From Bacteroidales bacterium UBA1800 (GTDB lineage: Bacteria; Bacteroidota; Bacteroidia; Bacteroidales; VadinHA17), in NCBI GenBank assembly GCA_002319915.1, contig DCFQ01000113.1, positions 3,412-61,319 on the forward strand: a stretch of DNA of 57,908 bases. The letters are read 5' to 3'. The position numbers were made by a program, and so were the translations under genes. Positions 16,387-24,609 of this stretch are shown here, one piece after another. How positions within the stretch are numbered: the stretch's first letter is position 1; each line of letters begins with the position of its first letter. The notes below the pieces were generated by a model that saw nothing but the letters and a program-made list of their open reading frames with translations, searched no databases and had not been told where the DNA came from.

Positions 16387-17096
16387 CTGTCGCGGATCCT
16401 GCAGGCCTCGGCAAGCAGTCCGGGATTGGCCTCGCAGCTGTTTCCCAGGATGATGAGGTCGGCCCCTGCCTCGAATGTTTCCCTGATCTCCTCCGCGCTT
16501 TTCAGTCCGCCCCCCACTGCGACCGGGATGGTGACACTCTCCCTGACCGCTTTCACAACAGATGCCGGGACAGGATTCTGGGCGCCGCTTCCTCCTTCAA
16601 GATAGATCATGCTCAGGCCGAGCATCTCTCCGGCAAGAGCTGTTGCAACCACAATTTCAGGCTTGTCGGGAGGTATTGCCTCGGTCTGGCTGATATACTC
16701 CACTGATGTTTTTCTTCCGCCTCCGACAAGGATATAGCCTGCTGAGACCAGCTTCTCCCTGACATCCCTCAGGTACGGGGCTGCGGTTACATGATTGCCG
16801 ATAAGCAATTCCGGGTTCCGTCCGGAGATGAGTGAAAGCAGGAGGATTGCATCGGCTTTCCGGCTGAGCTGGAGGAGGTTCCCAGGGAAAAGGACCACCG
16901 GGATAGTGCAGTTCCTTTTTACATCATCGATTAGGTCATCAATGCTATTGAATGTGATGCTGCCGCCCGCAAAAATATAGTCCGCATGGAATTCTTCCGC
17001 GATTTCAAGGATCCTTTTAAGTCCTTCACCGCCAGACTTGTCAGGATCGAGCAATATGGCAATGCTTTTCCTGCGAGGAAAGTTATGCTTTATCAT
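16338..17096 (-). CDS. Geranylgeranylglyceryl phosphate synthase, PcrB-like (GGGPS)
   Basis: TIM-barrel prenyltransferase that joins a polyprenyl diphosphate to sn-glycerol-1-phosphate, the first ether-lipid step in archaea; Bacteroidota carry their own subgroup. 252 residues with AILLDPDKSG near the start, FAGGSITFN, LFPGNLLQLS, SAGYILVGGG, MIYLEGGSGAQNPVP and the phosphate-binding IPVAVGGGLKSAEEI ... ADLIILGN. The start overlaps the end of the phosphopantetheinyl transferase gene by 14 nt, suggesting translational coupling; the 3' end overlaps the convergent phosphatase gene. No partner enzyme (for example digeranylgeranylglyceryl synthase) was seen, so the product's fate is unknown. Confidence 0.92.
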   Translation of the reverse strand: MIKHNFPRRKSIAILLDPDKSGGEGLKRILEIAEEFHADYIFAGGSITFNSIDDLIDDVKRNCTIPVVLFPGNLLQLSRKADAILLLSLISGRNPELLIGNHVTAAPYLRDVREKLVSAGYILVGGGRKTSVEYISQTEAIPPDKPEIVVATALAGEMLGLSMIYLEGGSGAQNPVPASVVKAVRESVTIPVAVGGGLKSAEEIRETFEAGADLIILGNSCEANPGLLAEACRIRDSYLNNSGIGSPVHELG

Positions 17097-17730
17097 AGTT
17101 CTTTTTTGTCCAGACTATGGAATAGTTGTCATATCTAGTATAGAAGAGATCGAACGATTCATTTATCCTGCTGGTGAGTACGCTTCCCCTTATCTCACCC
17201 GAATCCTTCACCTCGAAAGGCTCGATGGTGATGTTCTTCCTGAAATTGATGCCTTCCTTGTCGCAGATCTTGTAGAGGGCCTCCTTGGCGCACCAGTGGA
17301 GGTAGAGATGGTATTTCCTCTTTTCGGGCTCATCGGTTATTTTCTCTTTCCTGTTAAGGAATTTGAAGGCGATCGAGGCAATATTCCCACTCATGTATTC
17401 GAGATCAATGCCCACCTTCTCATCCTTGCTGAGCAGGATTGAAGTAAGCTTGTTCGAATGGGAAATGCTTATGAACCTCGAACCGTCCTTCAGGAAAGGC
17501 TTGTTGCTCCTGTTGTAGACGATCCTTGCATCACTTCCGATCAGTTCCGCCAGCAGGGCCCTGACACTAAGGAATTCGAGCTTTCGGGAGGTACTGGCGA
17601 ACACCTTGTACTTTTTACTGTCGGCCTGATCGAATACTACCATGTTGAGAAGGGTATCAATATCCTCCTCGATCTTCCAGACTCCGAGGATAGTTGATTC
17701 ATTCAGGTAATGTTTTGTAATACAACCCAT
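17083..17730 (-). CDS. 4'-phosphopantetheinyl transferase, Sfp type
   Basis: Moves phosphopantetheine from CoA to a carrier protein Ser. 215 residues, the usual Sfp-type size. The conserved parts are SISHSNKLTSI (residues about 88-98), VGIDLEYMSG with the Mg-binding Asp, and WCAKEALYK with the catalytic Glu/Lys. In Bacteroidota this protein commonly activates acyl carrier protein. It lies between gldD and the GGGP synthase on the same strand: 14 nt overlap with GGGPS, and a 14-nt gap to the gldD stop on its upstream side. No carrier protein or polyketide/peptide synthase gene is nearby. Confidence 0.9.
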   Translation of the reverse strand: MGCITKHYLNESTILGVWKIEEDIDTLLNMVVFDQADSKKYKVFASTSRKLEFLSVRALLAELIGSDARIVYNRSNKPFLKDGSRFISISHSNKLTSILLSKDEKVGIDLEYMSGNIASIAFKFLNRKEKITDEPEKRKYHLYLHWCAKEALYKICDKEGINFRKNITIEPFEVKDSGEIRGSVLTSRINESFDLFYTRYDNYSIVWTKKNYDKA

Positions 17731-17744
17731 CAGGCGGCAACAAT

Positions 17745-18356
17745 TTACTTACTTTTCCATTTAAGGGTTTCGATAAGATGAACGATATCGGCCCTGAAGA
17801 AATCTATGACCGGGGCAAGTGAATCTGCATTTGGCTCAGCGGCAAAATAGAGTGATCCCCTGAGGTAATGCCTTGTGCTGTCGGTGACATAGAACTGGAC
17901 GGCTGTTGCCGTGTTCCCTTTCAGGTCGTACAGCGTGCCGTAAACCCTGTCGGCACCGTTGTTCACAGGGTGTTCATTTATCGCATCAGCCTTGGTTATG
18001 TGGTTCTTGATGTTCATGGTATAGGTCTGCTCGATAAGGCTGGCAAGGTCTCCATTTATATCTTTATATGTCAGATAGATCCTCGCTTTGTAGACTGGGA
18101 ATTCAATGTTGAACCAGCCGCGGTCGGAAGAGTTCCCGTTATCGAAGGAGATCTTCCCGTAAACAGGGTACTCGAAAGTGAGAGGCAGTCCGTTCCTGTT
18201 CATGGAGTCAGTTAATGCCGAGTAATTTTTGGGCGGCATATCGATCCTGAAATAGCCCCTCGGCCTAGGAACCGCAACCTCCCTGCACGACACAAGCACA
18301 CCAGCCAGCAGGACTGCCAGGATGGTTTCACTCCTCAGTAGTTTCCTTATTTCCAT
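17745..18356 (-). CDS. gldD: Gliding motility lipoprotein GldD
   Basis: 203 residues from the ATG at 18356; a TTG-initiated extension to 18368 is less likely. Lipoprotein signal with lipobox LVSC and lipidated Cys24, followed at once by the GldD hallmark VPRPRGYFRIDMPPKNY. GldD is needed for gliding and T9SS function in Flavobacterium, although the gene is also kept in non-gliding Bacteroidota. The start lies inside the last 29 bp of gldE, a gldE-gldD order conserved in the phylum. Confidence 0.93.
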   Translation of the reverse strand: MEIRKLLRSETILAVLLAGVLVSCREVAVPRPRGYFRIDMPPKNYSALTDSMNRNGLPLTFEYPVYGKISFDNGNSSDRGWFNIEFPVYKARIYLTYKDINGDLASLIEQTYTMNIKNHITKADAINEHPVNNGADRVYGTLYDLKGNTATAVQFYVTDSTRHYLRGSLYFAAEPNADSLAPVIDFFRADIVHLIETLKWKSK

Positions 18357-19686
18357 TTTTGATCTCAACCCTTATTTCCTTTATTCGTCTTTTGTCGGCG
18401 GATTCAATTCTGAAGGTAAAGTTCCCGTATCTTACGATCTGTCCTTTCTGGGGGATCTCGCCCGTTAGTTCGAGGATCAGCCCAGCGAGCGTTTCGGATT
18501 CACCCCTCACATCCTCAAACGGATCATCCTCCGCTTCAATTATCTTGAAGAAGTCATTCAGGAGAATTTTCCCCTCAAAAATGAAAATATTGTCATCCAG
18601 CTTCCTGAACATGGGTTCTTCCTCATCGCTCTCATCCGTAATTTCGCCCACGATCTCCTCGAGGACATCCTCGAGGGTAATGAGCCCGGAGGTTCCTCCG
18701 TACTCATCGATCACGATCGCCATATGTATTTTTTTCAACTGAAATTCCTTGAGCAGGTCATTGATTTTTTTAGTTTCCGGGACAAAATGCGGCGGGCGCA
18801 TCAGTGACTGCCATTTGAAATTATCAGGGTTCTTGGTATAGGGAAGAATATCCTTGGCATAAAGGATGCCTCTTACGGAATCGAAGGTCCCTGAATAAAC
18901 CGGTATCCTCGAGAACCCCGATTCAATAATTGTCGATTTCACCACATTGAAGCCAGAAGCGGCGTTGACCGCCGTCACATCGATCCTGGGGCACATGATC
19001 TCACTGACGTTAATGTTGCCGAAATTGACGATTCCTTTCAGGATCTTCTCATCCTCATTGATATCGTCGGAAGCAAGTTCCAGTGCGTCGGACAGATCGC
19101 TCATGCTTATGGCCGAGCGTTTTGAGGCAGTTCTTTTCTTCACCGAGGCGGTTGAGGCGATAAGCAGGGCCGTTATCGGCCTGAACACCTTCTCAAGAAC
19201 CGAAAGAGGGTAAGCCATTGAAACTGCCATGGGGACCTGGTTCTTCGTGGCATAGACCTTCGGCATTATTTCTCCGAAGAACAGGAGCAGGAAGGTGATT
19301 ATCACCGCTTCGATAACGAAGCCCAGTAGCGGGCTGAAGCTGAAGTCAAATATCCTCGCGGTGAGAAATGCTGCGAGGAGTACGATCGTTATGTTCAGGG
19401 TATTGTTTGCCACCAGGATTGTACTCAGCAGTTTTTCCGGTGAGCTGTGAAGCTTAAGGGCCATGGAGGCCTTTTTGCCCTTCCGGGTTTTCAGCTTCTC
19501 GATATCTTCAGGCTTGAGTGAGAAGTATGCCACTTCGCAGGCTGATATCATTCCCGACCCTATCAGGAGGAGCGCAAGGATTACAATGCCTGCAATAAAC
19601 TTTATGTCAGGGGCATAAACAGTTATGCCCTGAAGAGCTGAAGCTGCAAATATTGTAAAGAAACAATCCGTGTCCAATTGAAACAC
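18328..19686 (-). CDS. gldE: Gliding motility-associated GldE, CNNM/CorC-type membrane protein
   Basis: 452 residues. N-terminal DUF21 membrane domain with four hydrophobic segments (about 5-20, 28-55, 90-115, 118-145; motif FGEIMPKVYATKN), a CBS-domain pair (about 220-345; EIMCPRIDVTAVN, SRIPVYSG, MAIVIDEYGGTSGLITLEDVLEEIVGE) and a C-terminal CorC/HlyC domain. Homologues handle divalent cations; in the gliding system GldE is thought to support GldD. It overlaps gldD and is separated from ssb by only 15 nt, so ssb-gldE-gldD is probably one transcript. Confidence 0.93.
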   Translation of the reverse strand: MFQLDTDCFFTIFAASALQGITVYAPDIKFIAGIVILALLLIGSGMISACEVAYFSLKPEDIEKLKTRKGKKASMALKLHSSPEKLLSTILVANNTLNITIVLLAAFLTARIFDFSFSPLLGFVIEAVIITFLLLFFGEIMPKVYATKNQVPMAVSMAYPLSVLEKVFRPITALLIASTASVKKRTASKRSAISMSDLSDALELASDDINEDEKILKGIVNFGNINVSEIMCPRIDVTAVNAASGFNVVKSTIIESGFSRIPVYSGTFDSVRGILYAKDILPYTKNPDNFKWQSLMRPPHFVPETKKINDLLKEFQLKKIHMAIVIDEYGGTSGLITLEDVLEEIVGEITDESDEEEPMFRKLDDNIFIFEGKILLNDFFKIIEAEDDPFEDVRGESETLAGLILELTGEIPQKGQIVRYGNFTFRIESADKRRIKEIRVEIKNGNKETTEE

Positions 19687-19701
19687 TTTTATTAAAGGCC
19701 T

Positions 19702-20163
19702 CTAAAAAGGCAGATCGTCTTCGTTTTCAGGCTGGTAGGGAACAGGAGGTTCATTGAGCTCAGGGCCGGGGGCATCCTTGCCTGACATTTGGGTCTTTTC
19801 GGCCTCTGCCTGTTGTGCGGGGGTGGTTGAAACCTGTTTCTTGTCGAGCAGAAGCATGGCATCAGCAAGGATTTCGGTTATGTATTTGTTGTTTCCGTCT
19901 TTATCAACATATGATCTGGTCTTGATCTTGCCTACCACATAAACCTGCGACCCTTTTTTGACTGTTTTTTCTGCTACCTCGGCAAGGGCCCGCCACAACA
20001 CAATATTATGCCATTCCGTGGTGGTAATTGTTTCTCCCTGCTGGTTGGTATATGACTCGCTTGTGGCCAGGGGGAAGGTTGCTTTTGCAGCTCCTTTTTC
20101 GAAATAACGGACAACCGGATCTTTACCGACATTGCCCACAAGAATGACCTTATTGACTGACAT
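19702..20163 (-). CDS. ssb: Single-stranded DNA-binding protein
   Basis: 153 residues from the ATG at 20163 (MSVNKVILVGNVGKDPVVRY). Codons further upstream are open to 20244 but precede the conserved start. One OB fold (TEWHNIVLWRALAEVAEKTVKKGSQVYVVGKIKTRSYVDKDG), a flexible Pro/Glu/Gln-rich linker and the acidic tip DDLPF that binds partner proteins. It leads the gldE-gldD genes on the minus strand and diverges from the HU gene. Confidence 0.96.
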   Translation of the reverse strand: MSVNKVILVGNVGKDPVVRYFEKGAAKATFPLATSESYTNQQGETITTTEWHNIVLWRALAEVAEKTVKKGSQVYVVGKIKTRSYVDKDGNNKYITEILADAMLLLDKKQVSTTPAQQAEAEKTQMSGKDAPGPELNEPPVPYQPENEDDLPF

Positions 20164-20483
20164 ATAGTTATGAATTTGTAATTTCCTTAAATTTCCCGGT
20201 AAAGTTAATAAAAATACGCATGATCCCATCCCGGCAGGCATCAATAAATGAAGTGGCTGGCTGCATGGATACCTGCTGACCGGGGGCGGTCATTCCCGCT
20301 TACACAGGGCGGAAATGATGCCTCTGAACATTTCTATTTAGTTGTATTTTAGGCAATAATAAATTTGAGAGAAAAAAAATTATTCTGTAACTGTTTCAAT
20401 TTAAACAAATAATATTTTTATATTTGCAGGGTTGAAAAAAACGAATACTCAAAATAATTTGTTGAATTTTAAACTTCACTGAA
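20164..20483. other. Divergent intergenic region between ssb and HU
   Basis: 320 bp without a gene. It holds the HU promoter (20394-20426) and, on the minus strand close to ssb, a TAACTTTA word that is one base off the -7 consensus. In many Bacteroidota a mutY gene stands next to ssb; none is present here. The part near 20260-20320 is relatively GC-rich, with a short GGGCGGTCATTCCCGC element, but no clear structure was identified. Confidence 0.5.
20394..20426 (+). promoter_or_regulatory. Promoter of the HU gene
   Basis: TATATTTG at 20419-20426 is an exact TAnnTTTG; TTTC at 20394-20397 is a near -33 with a 21-nt spacer. The 5' UTR is about 50 nt and AT-rich. Confidence 0.6.
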
Positions 20484-20771
20484 ATGACTAAAGCAGACAT
20501 TGTTAACGAAATTGCCAAGAACACTGGTATTGAAAAGGTGACAGTTCAGAAGACTGTTGAGGCTCTGATGGATACGATAAAGCATTCGATGGTTACGGGT
20601 AGTAATGTTTATCTCAGGGGCTTCGGTAGCTTTATAGTTAAGAAAAGAGCAAAGAAAACAGCAAGGAATATCTCAAAGAATACAACCATTATAATTCCTG
20701 CACACAATATCCCGGCATTCAAACCTGCGAAATCATTCATTACAAAAGTTAAATCACACGTTAAGAAATAA
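20484..20771 (+). CDS. HU-family DNA-binding protein
   Basis: Nucleoid protein that bends DNA as a dimer. 95 residues: MTKADIVNEIAKNTGIEK start, the VYLRGFGSFIVKKRAKKTARN beta-arm region with the GFGSF motif near 47-51, and PAHNIPAFKPAKSFITKV at the end. In the phylum this gene commonly sits directly before the RNase E/G gene, as here. It is followed after 6 nt by a tiny basic-protein gene. Confidence 0.95.
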   Translation: MTKADIVNEIAKNTGIEKVTVQKTVEALMDTIKHSMVTGSNVYLRGFGSFIVKKRAKKTARNISKNTTIIIPAHNIPAFKPAKSFITKVKSHVKK

Positions 20772-20777
20772 ATTGAC

Positions 20778-20867
20778 ATGCCAAGCGGTAAAAAAAGAAA
20801 GAGACATAAGATGGCTACACACAAACGTAAAAAACGTTTGCGTAAGAACAGGCACAAGAAGAAATAG
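20778..20867 (+). CDS. 29-residue very basic protein, AURKAIP1/COX24 (mS38-like) domain
   Basis: Short frame starting MPSGKKRKRHKMATHKRKKR and ending NRHKKK, about 60 percent Lys/Arg/His. The pattern KRHKMATHKRKKR resembles the COX24/AURKAIP1 C-terminal domain known from mitochondrial ribosomal protein mS38, and very small proteins of this type are annotated in Bacteroidota at this same place between HU and RNase E/G. A role as a ribosome-associated peptide is likely but inferred. It begins 6 nt after the HU stop and precedes a hairpin at 20899-20926. Confidence 0.8.
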   Translation: MPSGKKRKRHKMATHKRKKRLRKNRHKKK

Positions 20868-20898
20868 GTTACCAGGGTGTAGTCTTGATAAAATGCCT

Positions 20899-20926
20899 AA
20901 CCTAAAGATCCAGTGGTCTTTAGGTT
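20899..20926 (+). terminator. Hairpin between the basic-protein gene and RNase E/G
   Basis: Perfect 10-bp stem AACCTAAAGA / TCTTTAGGTT (20899-20908, 20917-20926) with an 8-nt loop, followed by TGTTGTATT. The T tract is broken, so it may be a weak terminator, an attenuator or an RNA-processing site limiting expression of the nuclease gene. Confidence 0.55.
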
Positions 20927-20984
20927 TGTTGTATTAATATGAGGGTTATTGTGATTTAGTGTCAGCTCAGATTGGTATAGTGAC

Positions 20985-22544
20985 GTGGGAAACAAGGATT
21001 TAATCATTGATGCCGGAGAAGCTGAAGTCTCCCTGGCCTTGCTGGAAGACAAGCAGTTAATCGAACTAAACAAGGAAAAGCGAAATATAAAATTCTCCGT
21101 CGGGGATATTTACCTGGGTAAGGTAAAGAAAATAATGCCCGGCCTGAATGCAGCTTTTATAAATGTCGGTTACGAAAGGGACGCCTTCCTTCATTACCTG
21201 GACCTGGGTGCCCAGTTCCGGACGCTCCATAAATATTACTCAACAGCCGTCCAGCGACAGGGCAGGATAGTTCCTCTTCACAAGTTCAAAATGGAAGAGG
21301 ACATTGACAAGGAAGGGAAGATAACCACTGTCCTCAATACCGGACAGACGGTCATTGTTCAGATCACCAAGGAACCGATCTCTACAAAGGGTCCCAGGCT
21401 TGCATCCGAGATCTCACTCGCGGGACGGAACCTGGTACTGATGCCGTTCTCAGACAAGGTATCGATTTCTTCAAAGATCGAAAGCTCAGAAGAGAAAAAT
21501 CGGCTGAAGACGCTTGTTCAGAGCATAAAGCCGAAAAATTACGGTGTAATAGTCAGGACTGTTGCCGAAGGGAAAAAAGTTGCGGTCCTCGACTCGGAGC
21601 TTAAAGAACTGGTAAGGAAATGGGAATCAGCCTTCAACAGTATACGGAAGGAAACGAAGTCGCCCAGGCTCTTCATCGGCGAGATGAACCGGACTTCCAC
21701 TATCCTGAGGGACATGCTGAACGTCACGTTCAACAGCATTCATATCAACGATCCGGCACTCGCTGAAGACATTAGAAAGTATATCAGGGAGATTGCTCCC
21801 GAGAAGGAGAAGATAGTAAAGCTTTACAGCGGCTCCATACCGATTTATGATCATTTCGGGGTCAACAAGCAGATAAAGGCGCTCTTCGGAAAGACTGTCT
21901 CGTTCAAGCACGGCGCCTATCTTATTATCGAACATACCGAGGCGCTGCACGTCATCGATGTTAACAGCGGCAACAGGTCCCGCACAGGAAACGACCAGGA
22001 GACGAATGCCCTGGAGGTGAATCTGGAGGCTGCTACCGAAATTGCCCGCCAGCTTCGCCTAAGGGATATGGGGGGGATAATTGTGGTCGATTTCATCGAC
22101 ATGCAGTCGCAGGAGAACAAACAGCAGCTCTTCGACAAGATGAAGGATATGATGGCGAACGACAGGACCAAGCATAATATCCTTCCGCTCTCAAAGTTCG
22201 GGCTCATGCAGATTACCAGGCAGCGTGTAAGGCCCGAGATGAACATAGTTACGGATGAAATTTGTCCGTCGTGCCTGGGGACCGGCCGCAGCCGTCCGAC
22301 CATTCTGTTCACCGATGAGCTCGAAAGAGCCCTTTCCTTCATTGTCGGAAAAATTAAGACCAGGAAGATCATTCTCAATGTTCATCCCTTTGTTGCTGCT
22401 TTCCTCCAGAAAGGAGTCATTCCACTCTGCAGGAAATGGAATATGAAATACAGGATTCTCCTTAAAGTGCAGGCTGTTCCCTCATATCACATGCTGGAAT
22501 ACCATTTTTACGACAGGTTTGAAAATGAGATTGACCTTGCCTAG
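20985..22544 (+). CDS. rng: Ribonuclease E/G family endoribonuclease
   Basis: Single-strand-specific endonuclease for rRNA maturation and mRNA decay. 519 residues starting at GTG 20985 (MGNKDLIIDAGEAEVSLALL). S1-like domain about 38-130 (GDIYLGKVKKIMPGLNAAFINVGYERDAFLH), then the catalytic region with LHVIDVNSG (metal-binding Asp about 327) and GGIIVVDFIDM (Asp about 370), and the zinc-link motif CPSCLGTGR near 428-436 that joins dimers. The length fits RNase G rather than RNase E (no long C-terminal scaffold). Confidence 0.94.
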   Translation: MGNKDLIIDAGEAEVSLALLEDKQLIELNKEKRNIKFSVGDIYLGKVKKIMPGLNAAFINVGYERDAFLHYLDLGAQFRTLHKYYSTAVQRQGRIVPLHKFKMEEDIDKEGKITTVLNTGQTVIVQITKEPISTKGPRLASEISLAGRNLVLMPFSDKVSISSKIESSEEKNRLKTLVQSIKPKNYGVIVRTVAEGKKVAVLDSELKELVRKWESAFNSIRKETKSPRLFIGEMNRTSTILRDMLNVTFNSIHINDPALAEDIRKYIREIAPEKEKIVKLYSGSIPIYDHFGVNKQIKALFGKTVSFKHGAYLIIEHTEALHVIDVNSGNRSRTGNDQETNALEVNLEAATEIARQLRLRDMGGIIVVDFIDMQSQENKQQLFDKMKDMMANDRTKHNILPLSKFGLMQITRQRVRPEMNIVTDEICPSCLGTGRSRPTILFTDELERALSFIVGKIKTRKIILNVHPFVAAFLQKGVIPLCRKWNMKYRILLKVQAVPSYHMLEYHFYDRFENEIDLA

Positions 22545-22625
22545 TCAATTCCGTCTCGCTCAGGGTTTCCGCCCGGGCCGTTAAAAACAACGATCGATCA
22601 CTTATACAGTTCAAAACAGGACCAT

Positions 22626-24605
22626 ATGCCAAGAAAGTTACTTTTCCTCTCGCTGCTTCTGACCGTTTCAGTGTCCGCCATATCCCAGATCTATGATCCA
22701 GTGGCATGGGACTTCGGTTTTGAGAAAAAGGGTGACGACAAGTATGATCTTATTTTTACGGCAACCATTGAAAAGGGATTCCATATTTATGCAATGGACG
22801 TTCCGAAGGGAGGTCCGATTCCAACCACATTTTCATTTGATTCTCTGCCGGCGTATGTTCTCGACGGCAAGACGAGGGAGGTGACCGTTCCCGATGAGAT
22901 ATTCGACGAAGCATTCGGATTCAAGATCAGGACCATAAGCAACAAGGCCGAATTCCGGCAGGAGATCACTGCCAGGGAACCTTCATTCACAGTAAGGGGA
23001 ACACTGAATTTCATGTCGTGCAATAATTCCACCTGTTCACCCCCGAAAGATGTGGAATTCGCCATTAACATTGGCGGTACGAAGGCAGCCGGGCCCGTTG
23101 CTGCGGTCAGGTCAGCTGACAATGGCACACCTGCCCCTCACAGCGGGCTACTAAGGTTCTTTCTCCTGTCGCTTCTTGCAGGGTTTGCCGGGGTGCTGAC
23201 GCCGTGCGTATTCCCGATGATCCCGATGACGGTTGCCTTTTTTTCTCGGGAATCCGGAAACAGGGCAAAATCGATTATCAATGCTCTCATTTTCGGGTTT
23301 TCCATAATGCTTATTTATTCCCTGCTGGGTGTGATAGTCTCACTTACAAGCGCCGGGGCAGGATTTGCCAATGCGCTCGCAACGAACTGGATACCCAACC
23401 TTATATTCTTCCTTCTGTTTGTCGTGTTTGCAGCTTCTTTCTTCGGAGCATTCGAGATAGTGCTTCCCAACAAATGGGTTACCGGGGCTGATTCGAGGGT
23501 CGACAGGGGAGGATGGATTGCAGCATTTTTTATGGGGCTTACCACGGTGATCGTTTCATTTTCCTGCACTGGTCCCATCGTAGGCGCCCTGCTGGTCGAG
23601 GCTGCTTCCGGGGAGGTCCTCAGGCCGGTGACTGGAATGTTCGGATTCGGGCTTGCTTTCGCCCTTCCGTTCACATTGTTTGCCCTTTTCCCGTCGGTAA
23701 TGGCCAGGCTGCCCAAATCGGGCGGATGGCTAAACTCGGTCAAAGTGGTTCTTGGGTTCCTTATGCTGGCGTTCAGCATGAAGTTCCTGATGACCATAGA
23801 CAGCGTATACGATCTCAGGCTCCTTTCGAGGGAGATTTACCTTTCAGTATGGATAGTGTTATTTTCACTCCTGGGCCTCTACCTTATGGGAAAGATCAAA
23901 TTCCATCTCGACAGCGATCTTCCCTATATAGGGACCTTCAGGCTCTTTCTGATCATCACCGTGTTTTCATTTGTGGTATGGCTCGCTACGGGCCTTTTCG
24001 GGGCCCCGCTGAAAGGTTTGTCGGCACTGCTTCCGTCGCCCACCAGTTCGGCTCTTTACATCGGAAGGACCAGCCAGTTACAGCAGAAATCGCCTGACGG
24101 AGAACCTGCTTTTCCGGAAGGTTCAGTTTGCGCCGCTCCAAGGTTCGGCGATATATTTGAGATGCCGCTTGGGCTTACGGGCTATTTTGATTTCAGGCAG
24201 GGCCTTCAATGTGCAAAGGAACAGGGTAAGCCGGTTCTCCTGGATTTTAAGGGGCATGCATGCGCCAATTGCAAGCTCATGGAAGCAAGGGTCTGGTCCG
24301 ATCCCGAGGTCCTCAAAAGGCTGAGCGAAAACTTTGTCATAGTATCACTTTATGAGGACGACAGGACGATGCTTCCTGAAAATGAATGGATTACATCTAA
24401 GATTGACGGGAAGGTGAAGAAGACGATAGGGAAGGTGAATGAAGATCTCGAAATATCTCTTTTCAACACAAATGCCCTTCCGCTTTATGTTATCACCGAT
24501 CATGAAGGGAAACCGCTCAATAAGCCGATGCCGACAAACCTGAATATTTCGGAGTACAAAAGCTGGCTTGATGAGGGGGCAGCCCTCTTCAATAAAACGA
24601 AATGA
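22626..24605 (+). CDS. dsbD: Thiol:disulfide interchange protein DsbD
   Basis: Carries electrons from cytoplasmic thioredoxin to periplasmic thiols. 659 residues: signal peptide (to about 21), N-terminal periplasmic domain with Cys132 and Cys137 (SCNNSTCSPPK), a membrane domain (about 175-460) with Cys194 (LTPCVFPMIPM) and Cys314 (SFSCTGPIVG), and a C-terminal thioredoxin-like domain with Cys546-Ala-Asn-Cys549. All three redox pairs are intact. It starts 81 nt after the RNase gene, perhaps with its own promoter. It likely serves cytochrome c maturation or protein repair; no ccm/ccs gene is in the window. Confidence 0.93.
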   Translation: MPRKLLFLSLLLTVSVSAISQIYDPVAWDFGFEKKGDDKYDLIFTATIEKGFHIYAMDVPKGGPIPTTFSFDSLPAYVLDGKTREVTVPDEIFDEAFGFKIRTISNKAEFRQEITAREPSFTVRGTLNFMSCNNSTCSPPKDVEFAINIGGTKAAGPVAAVRSADNGTPAPHSGLLRFFLLSLLAGFAGVLTPCVFPMIPMTVAFFSRESGNRAKSIINALIFGFSIMLIYSLLGVIVSLTSAGAGFANALATNWIPNLIFFLLFVVFAASFFGAFEIVLPNKWVTGADSRVDRGGWIAAFFMGLTTVIVSFSCTGPIVGALLVEAASGEVLRPVTGMFGFGLAFALPFTLFALFPSVMARLPKSGGWLNSVKVVLGFLMLAFSMKFLMTIDSVYDLRLLSREIYLSVWIVLFSLLGLYLMGKIKFHLDSDLPYIGTFRLFLIITVFSFVVWLATGLFGAPLKGLSALLPSPTSSALYIGRTSQLQQKSPDGEPAFPEGSVCAAPRFGDIFEMPLGLTGYFDFRQGLQCAKEQGKPVLLDFKGHACANCKLMEARVWSDPEVLKRLSENFVIVSLYEDDRTMLPENEWITSKIDGKVKKTIGKVNEDLEISLFNTNALPLYVITDHEGKPLNKPMPTNLNISEYKSWLDEGAALFNKTK

Positions 24606-24609
24606 TGCC

